A stretch of DNA of 64,000 nt from Zantedeschia hybrid cultivar (Eukaryota; Streptophyta; Magnoliopsida; Alismatales; Araceae), in the NCBI GenBank assembly GCA_030544215.1, contig JARZZO010000003.1, positions 22,577,879 to 22,641,878 of the forward strand. The letters are read 5' to 3'. How positions within the stretch are numbered: position 1 is the stretch's first letter; each line of letters begins with the position of its first letter. Made by a program: the position numbers and the translations under genes. The notes beneath the pieces were generated by a model. That model was given only the letters and a program-made list of their open reading frames with translations, made no database searches and was not told the origin of the DNA. Positions 1-11,002 of this stretch are shown piece by piece.

Positions 1-316
1 GCGAGCCGTTCCCCCGTCCGATCTCGGACCCTCCGGCTTCGGCTCCGACACTCGCCGACCGCTCGGCCGAGAGAAGCTCCTGCTCGCGCCGCGCCTCCGT
101 CTGCCGAAGGAGCAGCGGCTCACTATCCAAGAGCAGCTCCGGCGGCAGACCGCGCCCCCCGCGGGCGGATCCAGGTCATCCCGAGAAGCCCCGTCATCGC
201 CCCGTTGCGGATCCCCGTCGGGTCCCCTTCCATCGTTCGGTCCGGACCGGCTCCGGATCCTCTTTTCCGGATTCCGTCTGCGGAATCCGGTCGTGATAGA
301 TCCAGTCTACATCACA
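1..316 (+). repeat. 5' LTR of Tat element, 3' end only
   Basis: These 316 bases align without gaps to 21487-21802, the end of the 3' LTR, with about five substitutions by eye (for example positions 110 and 316). The LTR ends CATCACA directly before the primer site; the 3' copy has CATCACG. The upstream part of the LTR lies outside the window. Confidence 0.93.
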
Positions 317-334
317 TGGCGCCGTCTGTGGGAA
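317..334 (+). other. Primer binding site of Tat element
   Basis: TGGCGCCGTCTGTGGGAA abuts the LTR end with no spacer. A start of TGG is expected because it pairs with a tRNA CCA end. The same site follows the 3' LTR at 21803. I did not assign the tRNA; a match to a plant tRNA set would settle it. Confidence 0.8.
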
Positions 335-350
335 ACTAACAAAACAAGTC

Positions 351-3300
351 ATGTCTCAGCGACCTGTGACCCGACGATCCGGACAAAGCGAAGCAGAAGC
401 GCGGGAGGCCTCGGCACAGATGCTGCCTTCCGAAGGCGCACCGTCTGCCCCGCCGAACCCGCCTCTACCGACCATACCGGAGTCTTTCGGCTCGGAAGAC
501 CGAGTGGGGGTACTACAGCAGCAAGTGGCCACGCTGGCCGCTGCCGTCACGTCCCTAGCGCCTCTTCAGGAGATGGTGTCCGCCATCGCCCAGCGTATGG
601 GACTGACGGGGCAGCATCCCCAGCAGGCGCCACTCCCCCCACTCTACCCTGTACAAGACGCCTGGTTCCGGCCGGTGCCTGCGCCAGTCTCTCTCGACGA
701 GACCGCTGCGGCGCGCAGCGAGCCCTCGGCGTTGCCTGCCCGAGCTCCCCGCGCCGATCGTCTGACGGAGCAGGATTATGCTTCGTCGGAGTACCGTCCG
801 GCCCGGACCAGAGGACAATCCGTCGCCACCTCGGCCGCCCCGGACCTGGACCGGCGGCTGACGGCGATGCGCAAGGAGATGCAACAGATGGTGTCCCGGC
901 CTCACGGGGCGCCCCTCGCCAGCAGCATCCTGGAGCAGACCCCGTTCACGGCGGGGCTCCTAGCCACCGAGGTGCCCCCCAACATCAAGCTACCGAAGGG
1001 CCCTCTCTATGACGGGATGACAGATCCGGTCTGTCATTTCCAGAGGTTCAACACCTACCTCCGGGTCCGGGGGATCTCCGAGGCAGTCCGCTGCCGTCTT
1101 TTCCCCCTCACCCTTGAAAAAATCGCCCTCACCTGGTTCGAGACGTTGGCCCCCGACTCCATCCACTCCCTAGTCCAGTTGGGCCAATTGTTCATCGACC
1201 AGTTCTATGATGCCACCCGGCAGAGCAAGACCTCCGCCAGCTTGCTAGCTATCCGGCAAGGTCCTACTGAGACTCTCTAGGATTACTTCACCAGGTTCCG
1301 GACCGAGGCCGCCCAGATCCCGAACCTCGACAGCTCGATCGCGGTTTCGGCCGTGATCAGCGGGTGCCAGGACGAGGGGCTCCTCGGTTCCATTGGGAAG
1401 CGCCATCCCCCGACCTTCCAGGACCTCGTGGCCCGGGCCCACAAGTACATCAACCGGGAGGCCCTGATGCTGTCCAGAGGAAGAGGCGCAGCCGAAGCCA
1501 TCTCGGCACCTGCTCCCCAGGTGGTCCGACCTCGGCCGGAGGACCAAGAGCCCTCGCGAAAGCGCTATCGCAGGGAGGATTGGGACAGGGAGAGGCGACG
1601 GGACCCGCAGTCGCGGTACCTACCCTTACCTTCTCCCCCTTCCCGAATGCTCATGGAGGTGAAAGGCATGCTCCGGCGGCCTGATCGCATCAAGACCGAT
1701 CCTCGCCGAAGGGATCCCGGCAGGTACTGTGAAAACCACCGGGAGATCGGCCACACGACGGATGAGTGTCAGCAGCTCCGGGAAGAGATCGACCGCATCA
1801 TCCGGGAGGGAAGACTGCCGCAGTACCGCCGGGAGCAGCCGCCGCAGCAGAACCGGGACGTCCCTGCGACGCCCAGACAACAGCAGCCCCCGGCCATAGA
1901 AGCCGCTCCTCCGCCAAAAGCTACCTCGGCCCTAGTAGAATCGTCCCATCAAAGACCCAGTTCTGGGTCTATTATGATGATATCCGGAGGGCCGGGGGAA
2001 GGGTCCAGGCCGCGGCAGCGCAACACAGTGGCAGCAGTTGAAGGCGAACCGAAGAAGCCTCGTCTAGAAGACATCACCTTCGGCGCCGAGGACCTGACTG
2101 ATGTTCAGGTCCCTCATGACGACGCTCTCGTCGTTAATGCTGTAATAAACAACTATGATGTACATAGGATCTTTGTGGATAATGGAAGTGCCCCAAACAT
2201 CTTGTTTTATGACTGTTTTGAAAAATTGGGATTGAGTGAGGCTAATATGAAGCCTCACCGGGGGCCCCTCTACGGTTTTAACGGCTCGCCCTGCCGAGTA
2301 GAGGGCATTGTCCGGCTTCCTGTAACCTTAGGCTCCGCCCCCCGGCAATTAACCGTCGAGACGGACTTTGCCGTTGTAAAGATCGAGTCAGCCTACAACG
2401 CCATATTCGGCCGAAGGCTCATCGGCAGAATCGGAGCCGTGCCTTCATCCTTCTATCAGAAACTGAAATTTTATACCAGCCATGGAATAGGCGAAGCCAA
2501 AGGGAACCAGGAAGCAGCCCGGCAGTGCTACATGATTTCGGTCAAAGGGAAGAACGCAGCTGAAACCCTAACGATCGAGTCATCGGCCGAGGCATCTCCG
2601 GGAGAAGCACTTCTCGCCGTCCCTGTTCCAGGAGGCGAAGGACGAGTCCTGATGATAGGCTCCGGCTTGGAGAAAGGTGAAGCAGAAAAGCTTACCGAGT
2701 TCTTGAAAAAGAATCTCGACGTCTTCGCCTGGTCTCCGGCAGACATGCCCGGGGTTGACCCGGAGGTAGCAGAGCACCGACTCCATACCGATCCCGATCA
2801 ACCTCCGGTAAAGCAGAAGCGGCGCACCTTCAATCAGGAAAGGAGGGCCGCCATCCAAGCTAAAGTACAGAAGGGATTGGACGCTGGACACCTCCGAGAG
2901 GTGCACCATCCGGACTGGATCGCCAACGTGGTCATGGTGCCAAAGAAAGATGGCAAATGGCGTATGTGCGTGGACTTCACCAACCTCAACAATGCCTGTC
3001 CAATGGACAGCTTTCCGCTGCCTCGGATAGACCAGGTGGTGGACGCGACTTCCGGCCATGAGCTTTTAAGCTTCCTCGACGCCTATTCAGGCTACCACCA
3101 GATCCGGATGCATCCGGACGATGAAAGCAAGACCAGCTTCACCACCGATTTGGGCCTGTACTGCTACACCCGAATGCCCTTCGGTCTGAAGAACGCCGGC
3201 GCGACGTATCAGCGGCTGGTCAACAAAGTATTCGCCACACAGCTCGGCCGAAACATGGAGGTCTATATAGACGACATGTTGGTCAAGAGCCGCGTTGCTG

Positions 3301-3809
3301 CGGAGCACCTGGCCGACCTGGCCGAGACTTTCTCCGCCCTTACGCGGTACAAGATGAAGCTGAACCCGGCCAAGTGCGCCTTCGGGGTAGCCTCCGGCAA
3401 GTTCCTCGGCTACATGGTTACACACCGAGGGGTGGAGGCTAATCCCGAGAAGGTTTCGGCCATCATGAAGATGCGCCCCCCGGCAAACCTCCGAGAGGTA
3501 CAGAAGCTGAACGGGAGGATCGCAGCTCTCAGCCGCTTCATGTCGAGGGCGGCCGACTACTGTTTCCCCTTCTTCAAGCTGCTGAAGAAGGCCAACAACT
3601 TCGACTGGACGGAAGAGTGCCAAACAGCCTTCAATCAGCTGAAGGCCTACCTCTCCAAAGTCCCCATCCTGTCCAAACCGATTCCCGGGGAGCCTCTGAG
3701 CTTATACCTTGCCATCTCCGAGACGGCCCTCAGCACCGTCCTCGTCCGAGAGCAGGAAGGCGTTCAGAAGCCCGTTTATTACACCAGCCGAGCCCTTCAG
3801 GGAGCGGAA
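351..3809 (+). pseudogene. Tat gag-pol polyprotein, first part (gag, protease, RT, start of RNase H)
   Basis: One reading frame starts at ATG 351 (MSQRPVTRR...), just after the primer site. It is open for 1153 codons except for a TAG at 1278-1280 (codon 310). Gag carries a retrotransposon-gag core (about residues 215-400) and a CxxH...GHxTxxC zinc-binding motif beginning near residue 460. The protease active site reads FVDNGSA (D about residue 610), DNG rather than the usual DTG or DSG; I recall DNG from other Tat elements. RT has the FPLPRID block and YIDD at about residue 972. The frame is cut by copia 1 at 3810, inside the first RNase H domain (YYTSRALQGAE), and resumes in the same frame at 12562. 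The single TAG and the insertion make this copy defective as read. The first RNase H lacks an obvious first catalytic Asp (LYLAISETALS), as in other dual-RNase H elements. Confidence 0.92.
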
Positions 3810-5362
3810 TGTTGGGTTTTCTCGGTTTCTCCGGATCGCTCACGCAGCGGAAAACAAAAATTTTACAGCGATCCGTTTCCCATTTCGAAGAACTAAAATA
3901 CGATAATCAGATTATCGAAGTTCTCACCGTGTGCGGATTCGAATCCGCAGCCGTTCGGTGCCGTCGGTGTGACACCGCAAGCCGCGCAAGCGCCCGGCCT
4001 CTAGCGAAGTCCACGCGATCCTCCCCGCGACGGATATCCTCGAGTTCGTCGTTCTTCGCAGCCCGCGAAGCCTATGCTGGTCGCCGCAATGATCGCCGCA
4101 GTGCGCGGACGATTTCCCGTCGAACGAGATTCGGAAAAGCGGCGGAGCAGATCTGGATCTGCCTGGACGTCAGAGAAGGACAGAAACTGAGGAGGGGCGG
4201 CTAGGGTTAGCAGCAGCTTGGCCTGCTCAGCCCGTTCGCTATGTTTTATACTAACCGCGCGGTTTTTCACAAAAACCCCCGTTTATATAAAACCCACTTA
4301 TTTATCCATCGCCTTGAGAATCATTTGCGTGTGACCCTCTAGGCCCAAGTACCAGTCCAGTTAATGGCCCAGTAAGCCCAGTGACTCCTCACTGGCTTTA
4401 TTAATTAATTAATAACCCTTTATTAATCAATTAATCAATCGAATTGATGTCGCACATCGAATTCGACCGGGCCTCCGATCACGTTGGGTGCCAAGCAACA
4501 CCGCGTGAACCCGGAAGGTATTTGGGGTTAAGTAACCTACTCTTGGAACCTTTCCGTCGACAGTTACCACGTGGATATAATCCTTCATTCGTACAATGCT
4601 CTCGAGTCAACTCAGGGTATGGCGAGCTGTCAAACCCTAACCGGTCGACTCACTTGGATTGGATGCCGCTAATGAATATCGGAAAACTCCTTTCCCGATA
4701 TTATCGTCCGCCCTGGCCAGGGACTTCCGCGCATCCTTCCTAGAGCATTCTCTCTCTAAGTACTGAGAGCGAATGATTCCTTATTGACACACAATTCCCT
4801 TCGACGGTATTCCGCTGCACCCAATCCTTGGCGTATTAGAATCCCGTGGCTAGAGATTCGTAGACCAAGGTCAAAGTACAGAAGTCCACCGCCAAGGTGT
4901 CCTTGGTGTCTCAGGTCCGAGGACCATCCACACAACTGCGACAATAGAATCAAGCTGGTTGACAGTGAGGTACAATACCATCCAGCGATTCAGTCGGATC
5001 AGTTCAGTGAACTCATTCTCCAATGAGCACCTACAGATTCGCCTTAGTGTCTCCACACAAGTGACTTATGAGATCAGTCACCCTCATCATATGAGCAGGA
5101 GTAATCTGTACTAGTCTTACCGGATATCCGATGTCCTTCTCGGATATCCTCCGACTAGGAACGATTAAGAATATGTGTGTTTAAGTGATCAGTCTCATTA
5201 GTATGATCTCATCATAATCTGATCACTATAGCACATATTCACGGACTTCATTATGAAACGATAATTAAAGCGATTTACACATAACAAATATTATGCCATT
5301 ATATTAATAAATGAACGAGATTTATATTGTTAGATTGGCTTGTAGGCCACCTTAAACTAACA
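3810..5362 (-). repeat. 3' LTR of copia 1
   Basis: This 1553-bp copy pairs with 11003-12556 over its full length. It is the downstream LTR because the polypurine tract lies just inside it at 5363. A strongly AT-rich patch of TTAATTAAT repeats sits near 4402-4440, next to a small palindrome around ATCGAATTGATG. Confidence 0.95.
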
Positions 5363-5373
5363 ATCTCCCACTT
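5363..5373 (-). other. Polypurine tract of copia 1
   Basis: The minus strand reads AAGTGGGAGAT directly upstream of the 3' LTR, the usual plus-strand primer site of copia elements. Copia 2 has AGGTGGGAGAT at the matching place. Confidence 0.85.
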
Positions 5374-5419
5374 GGACTAAAGCCAATCACCTTTATACAA
5401 TAAGTCTACAGACTCTAGG

Positions 5420-5927
5420 TGACGCTCAAGCACAATTTGAGCCAACGGCTTTGTCAGTGGATCTGCTACCTGGTCGACGGGTGGAACTCTTTCCACTACT
5501 AAATCTCCTCTGGATAATATAAAAGCGCCTCAGAACATCTTTCGATTTCTGATGAGACCACGGCTCTTTCACTTGTGCAATAGTCCCCATTGTTGTCGCA
5601 CAACAGCGGAACATGATCAAAGATACCAGGAACTATGTCAAGGTCGGTGATGAACATCTTCAACCACACTTTTTCCTTGAAAGCTTCAGCTGCAGCGATG
5701 TGCTCAGCTTTAGTCGTCGAATCTGCAGTGGTTACTTGTTTGGAACTCTTCCAGCACACTGCCCCTCCGTTCAATGTAAACACGAATCCAGATGTTGACT
5801 TGCTATCATCTGGATCTGATTGGAAACTCGAGTCAGTAAAGCCTCACAGTTTCAAGTCACCTCCTCCATAGACAAGAAACATATCCTTAGTTCTTCTCAA
5901 GTACTTAAGGATGCATTTCACTGCCTT
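5420..5927 (-). pseudogene. Copia 1 RNase H remnant
   Basis: Continues the RT frame beyond the TAG at its end. Recognisable are GFTDSSFQSD, CWKSSKQ, an ADSTTKAEHIAAAEA block and LLCDNNG, all matching the copia RNase H C-terminal order and the homologous part of copia 2 (28920-29411). A TGA lies near 5848, and the frame is lost after LLCDNNG around 5600. Copia 2 has an intact arginine codon where copia 1 has that TGA. Confidence 0.8.
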
Positions 5928-6948
5928 CTAGTGCTCTTCGCCTGGATCAGCCTGAAATCTGCTCGTAACACTTAGAGCAAACGCAACATCAGGCCGTGTA
6001 CATAGCATAGCATACATGATAGATCCTATGGCAGAGGCATAGGGTATTCTATCCATGAATGCCCTCTCATCAGGAGTCTTAGGAGACTGCTCCTTTGAGA
6101 GATTAATTCCATGTCTCATCGGTATGAAACCTCTCTTGGAATTTTCCATGCCAAACCTTTTGACTATGGTATCTATGTACAAGGATTGGGTCATTCCAAG
6201 CATCCTCTTTGATCTATCTCTATAGATCCGTATTCTCAATACGTAGGATGCTTCTCCCAAATCCTTCATGGAGAAGTTTTTCGACAGCCATACCTTTACT
6301 GATGACATCATAGCTACATCATTCCCAATGAGTAGTACGACATCTACGTAAAGAACTAGAAAAGTGACTGCACTCCCACTGGTCTTCTTATACACACAAG
6401 GCTCATCTTCATTCTTAATGAAGTCATAAGACTTGACAGCCTCGTCAAATCTTATGTTCCAGCTTCGGGAAGCTTGCTTCAGTCCATAAATGGACCTCTG
6501 AAGCTTGCACACTTTATCTGGAGATTCTTTGGATGTGAAACCTTCTGGTTGTATCATATACACCTCTTCCTCAAGGTTACCATTGAGGAAGGCAGTCTTC
6601 ACATCCATCTGCCAGATTTCGTAATCAAAATGTGCAGCAATGGCGAGCAGAATTCTGATCGACTTTATCATGGCAACTGGTGAGAAAGTTTCGTCATAGT
6701 CAATTCCTTGCCTTTGACGATATCCCTTTGCCACCAACCTTGCCTTATAAGTGTCGATCCGTCCATCAGCACCGATCTTTCTCTTAAAGATCCACTTGCA
6801 ACCGATGGGTACAATACCCTCGGGCAAGTCCTCCAAGTTCCAAACCTGGTTGGTGTACATGGACTGGATTTCTGAGTTCATGGCTTCTCGCCATTTCCCG
6901 GCTTCTGGACCTTCTATGGCCTCCTGGTAGGTTTTAGGATCATCATCC
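5928..6948 (-). pseudogene. Copia 1 reverse transcriptase
   Basis: The open stretch 6881-5928 encodes the copia RT: CKWIFKRKIGADG, ARLVAKGYRQRQGIDY, QMDVKTAFLNG, IYGLKQASRSWN and SVTSRFQADPGEEH. The usual YVDD box reads YVDV (about residues 178-181 of the open stretch), so the second catalytic Asp is missing; copia 2 keeps YVDD. A TAG follows EEH. Upstream, the frame runs back to the deletion junction near 6949, where integrase sequence is joined directly to the stretch before RT. Confidence 0.9.
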
Positions 6949-8203
6949 TCATTTGTGGTGTATATGGAGGGGTTAGCTGAGAAAGGATACCATTATCCTT
7001 TAAGAATTGTGTGAAATTAGTACTCAAGTATTCTCCTCCTCGATCTGATCGAAGAGCTTTAATACTCTTTCCTAACTGCTTCTCTACTTCATTCTTGAAC
7101 TCCTTGAACTTCTCAAACGCTTCCGACTTGTACTTCATTAAGTACACATAGCCGAATCTTGAGAAGTCATCGGTGAACGTGATGAAGTAAGAAAAGCCAC
7201 CTTTGGCTTGGGTAGACATGGGACCACATACATCCGAATGTATCAGTTCCAGAATGTCCTTGGCATGTTCTCCATGTCCACTAAATGGAGATTTTGCCAT
7301 CTTTCCCATAAGGCAGGATTCGCATGTTGCAAACGATTCATAATCGAATGCTGTTAAGTAACCATGCTTGTGCAACTTTTGCAACCTACTTTCGCCAATG
7401 TGCCCAAGTCTACAATGCCACATGTAGGCCTGGTTCACACAATTCTTGCTATTCTTAAGAGCATTATCAATCTGAAAATTGTAATAAGAAACATCTAATA
7501 GATATAGACCGTTGACTAAAGATGCTGAAGCTATTGATTTATTACCATAATAAACTGTACAACTTCTATTCTCAATAGTCAACCTATATCCGATCTTGTC
7601 CAAACAAGATATTGATATGATGTTCTTTATTATGATAGGAACATAATAACAATCTTCCAATAATAAGGTGTCTCCCGATGGAAGCCTGAGGTTTGCTGTC
7701 CCAACAGCGATCGCCGCAACTTTTGCGCCGTTTCCTAGCCTCAATTCCACCTCACCTTGTCTCAGCTTGCGCTTACTTGTCAGCATCTGCACATTATGGC
7801 AGATATGAGAAGCACATCCGGTATCTAATACCCAAGATGTGGAATCTCTAACTGACAAGTTGATATCTATCATATAGATATCTGAAGCGTCAGACAGCTT
7901 CACTCTTCCATGAGCTTTATCGTAAAGGAACTCCTTGCAGTTCCTCTTCCAGTGACCATACTGCTTATAGTATAAGCAGTCACCCTTCACTACTCTTTCG
8001 CCTTTGTCCTTCGATCTTTTATCGTTAGCTATCATCTCTGCTTCAGGGGCATCCAATGCCGATTCAGCAGGAGGATCAGCTCCAGGGACAAAGTTAATGC
8101 GTTCAGATCTGAAGACATTCTTCAGGTTTCTGAACCAATCCGAGTAGATCAGGTAAGTCAAAACGGCATCAAGTATGCCACGGAATGGGTTATTCGACGA
8201 CAT
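6914..8203 (-). pseudogene. Copia 1 gag remnant, protease and N-terminal integrase
   Basis: The frame opens at ATG 8203 (MSSNNPFRG). Only about 75 residues precede the zinc knuckle CLYYKQYGHWKRNC (residues 76-89), whose second Cys is Tyr. The capsid-sized middle of gag is absent. Protease has WVLDTGCASH (D127). Integrase has HCRLGH...CESC (about 263-297) and two catalytic Asp (D324 in HSDVCG, D387 in LRSDRGGEY). The third catalytic residue is gone: after PPYTPQ (residue about 417) the sequence jumps to the pre-RT region in another frame and ends at 6914. Copia 2 holds the missing 580 bp. Confidence 0.9.
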
Positions 8204-8387
8204 AGTTCCTACAGGAGATAAGTAAAATCTATTTAGCAGATGTTCAATTATTAAAATTTAAAACAAGACATGGTCTTTTGTTCAAGTTTAACTCCCACTA
8301 ATTTTCGACGAACTGTATAACCCTCAGTTATACAGAACGGGAGACGCCGACAGTCTCCTAGTGGGGATCAGAATCTCAATGACTTGC

Positions 8388-8709
8388 ATTACAGCCTTGT
8401 GGATAGCACAACAAACTGTAATACAATCAGAGAGCACCCAACTCATGGGACTTGCAACTCCTTGCAATATCTGATCATAGCTTCGGTCCCCAGAGATTTA
8501 ATGGCCTTGTGGATAGCACAACAAACCACTAATTCTGGTCTAAGCTAACCATCATTACGTGACGAGCATAGATTTGCATGCAGCCCTTGTGGATAGCACA
8601 ACAAAGCTACATGGTTCCTCTACCCCGATCTATAGGCATCTAATGCCATAGCCACAGTTTCTCCTCCCAATTAAGCAGGCCTTGTGGATAGCACAACAAA
8701 CCTGCCTAA
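8388..8709 (-). repeat. Four hairpins with constant apical part and changing stems (copia 1 leader)
   Basis: Four copies of a constant core (minus strand TTGTGCTATCCACAA and flanks) lie at about 8388-8422, 8498-8532, 8577-8613 and 8671-8709. The core is itself a small hairpin, TTGTG-CTATC-CACAA. Each copy is bracketed by a different pair of complementary arms: on the + strand ATTACAG/CTGTAAT, TTAATGG/CCACTAA, CATGCAGC/GCTACATG and GCAGG/CCTGC. The arms pair within a copy but not between copies. A fifth, weaker core is near 8930-8955. Function unknown. Confidence 0.8.
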
Positions 8710-9545
8710 AGTGATTCGAATCCTATGACTATAACGATGGTGGACCACGCGGTAAGTTCTTAACTACTCGCGTTACGGCTTAGAGTTTATCTGAGGGTAT
8801 TTAAATGACTTTTATCTTGGTCTCTCCTAGGTGATAGTATATAAATATATCGTATATATTTACTAAATACTATAACCTGCTTTGATTCATAATCAAAAGA
8901 TAAACTATGCATCACATACATGTCATTAGTGTGGTCATGGATAGCACAGTGGGTTTGACTGGAGCCAACAGTCAAACGCACACACATTCTAATCATAACA
9001 AGATTAGAATAACCTGCAAACACATAGGCAAGAGATCTCCATCTTTTCGCCTTCCTGGTTGCAGCTGTGGATCGTCCTCGCTCTTTCCTCGGTTGCCTTG
9101 ATCATATTACATTAATTCTAGAATTAACAGGTAAATTGAAGAAGGCCTTATGACGAGTACAAGAGAGAGAGGGAGGTAGAAATACATCGGAGTATGAGAG
9201 AGAGAGGTGCGCAGACCTCTATTTATTAACAATTAATAAATAATCATACATCCACGATCCACACAATCCATTCATCACATGAACAATAAATTAAGTGCAT
9301 ATCCATGACCACGGTGTGTTTTAAACATCCCACACATGATTCAGCGCATCACATGGCTAAAACAAATGAGTTTTCAAAAATAGATAAATTTTGGCTTTCA
9401 AAAAGCTGGGATCCAATCAAAATTGGCATTTGAATTTCGAAAACTCATTTAATTAAGTTAACATGCAATTAAATCTAATTTAAAAGCGCACACACTCCAA
9501 ATTAATAATTCCAGATTATTCCATGCGAATTAGAACATTTCTAAT

Positions 9546-10052
9546 AATCTAACACTTAGATTAAACCCCATTCATAGTCTAACAATTAGACTATTAAAAA
9601 CTAATCTAACTCTTAGATTAATTCAACAAAGTTAATTAACAATTTAACACTTAAACTATTAATTAACTCTAATTATTAATTAACTACTAATCTAACTTTT
9701 AGATTAGTTAATTAATGTCAATTAGTAATTTAACACTTAAATTAATAATTAACACTAATTAATTAATAACTATAATCTAACAATTAGATTAAAAGATTAA
9801 TGTTAATCATCAATTTAACCCTTAAATTAATAACTAACATTTAATCATTAAAGACTACTAATTTAACACTTAAATTAGTCATCTAAGTTAATTATTAATT
9901 TAACACTTAAATTAACAATTAACATAGATTTTAATTAACAATTAGTTGAAATAATAATTAATAATCTAACTTTTAGATTAATAATTATTAATAACTAATT
10001 TAACCAATAAATTAGTATCATTAAAATTAACTATTAGTTTAACCATTAAACT
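9546..10052 (-). repeat. AT-rich array of 17-bp mini-palindromes (copia 1 leader)
   Basis: About 13 units of the form 7-bp arm, 3-bp centre, complementary 7-bp arm. Examples are AATCTAA-CAC-TTAGATT, AGTCTAA-CAA-TTAGACT, AATTTAA-CCC-TTAAATT and AGTTTAA-CCA-TTAAACT. Arms differ between units but usually stay complementary within a unit. On this strand the centre begins with C in nearly all units. Spacing is irregular, about 35-50 bp. Confidence 0.75.
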
Positions 10053-10249
10053 AACAGTTAATGTTAATCAAATTAACAACTAAATGTTAATCATAATTGA
10101 TTCAAAAATCATTAATAAGCCCAATGAACAATAAATTTAAATTTCAAAACCATTTTGAATTTAAAATTTAATTCATATTTTACTTGAATTTTAAATGGGC
10201 TCAATTTGGGGTGTTAAATGATGTTAATCAAAATTAAGGGGAGGGCTAA

Positions 10250-10640
10250 ATGGGCTCAGCCCACTGGACCTGGTCGAACCAGGTCCAGCGGCTAAGACCT
10301 GGGACCCTGGCCCAGCCAGGGTCCGGTCTAGCCGGCATCGGCCCCTGCTGGCTCAGCCAGCTAACGCGGCCCAGCCCAGCCGGTCCGGTCCGGCCTTGGA
10401 CCGGTCACCCCCCCCCACCCGACGCTGCAGAAACCCTAGAAGCTGCTGCAACCGGCGGCAGGGGTCGTTGCAGGCCGCCGCCGGCCGGCCCCCGGCGTCG
10501 CCCGTCCCCGGCCGGCGATGCCCCCGGCGCCGGCGACGTGCCCGGCGCCGGCGACGTGCCCGGCGCCGGCAGGGGTTCCGGAGAGGCCCTGAAGGAGCCG
10601 GCTAAGCACCCAAATATCCCCCAAAAACCTGGTTTTCGCA
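10250..10640 (-). other. GC-rich leader segment with 18-bp repeats (copia 1)
   Basis: A stretch rich in C and G sits between the AT-rich array and the primer site. At about 10517-10570 an 18-bp unit (CCCGGCGCCGGCGACGTG) is present about two and a half times. Open frames here are low complexity (Gly, Ala, Pro, Arg) and are open on both strands, so I do not call a gene. Copia 2 has a comparable but diverged GC-rich stretch at about 23690-23960. Confidence 0.6.
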
Positions 10641-10990
10641 GGGTTTAAATCCGATTTGGGGCTCGATTTTCTAGCTCTTCAAGGCCACCATGGAGCCGAC
10701 CATCATGCCCGGTGTGTAGTAGTGACTATCACCAAGAGATCCGGACATCCGGGCCGCCATCCCAACGATTGGGAAGCCGATTCAAGCCGCCGTAAAGTCG
10801 CCGTTCTTCGTCTCACGAAGAACACGAAAAACCCCCAAAATAATCTCGAAAAATCACGAAAAAATAATCAAATTATTTGTGTTCATCTTATGAACACTAT
10901 TCCGTCATTTTAATAGGATTAAACGCATGGAATAACTCAAGAAAAATCAATTTCGGAAACCGAAACGGGATGAGAAACAGTGGAACCTCT

Positions 10991-11001
10991 CTCTGATACC
11001 A
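10991..11001 (-). other. Primer binding site of copia 1 (initiator tRNA-Met type)
   Basis: The minus strand reads TGGTATCAGAG one base inside the 5' LTR. This matches the standard plant copia primer site complementary to the initiator tRNA-Met 3' end. Confidence 0.9.
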
Positions 11002-11002
11002 C

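Larger units (their letters stand above)
8204..10990 (-). other. Long 5' leader of copia 1
   Basis: About 2.8 kb separates the primer site from the gag ATG, far more than is usual for copia elements. In sense direction it holds a GC-rich part (10640-10250), an AT-rich part full of short palindromes (10240-9400) and four conserved hairpins (8709-8388). I see no credible coding sequence. The same order is kept in copia 2 (23289-26037). Confidence 0.75.

Noticed and set aside
293..1012. A 239-codon + strand frame overlapping the Tat gag
   Set aside because: It is an out-of-frame shadow of gag; the gag frame has the conserved motifs.
10250..10648. A 132-codon GC-rich frame in the copia 1 leader
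   Set aside because: Low-complexity Pro/Gly/Ala/Arg product, open on both strands, driven by 18-bp GC repeats, and not seen as a frame in copia 2.
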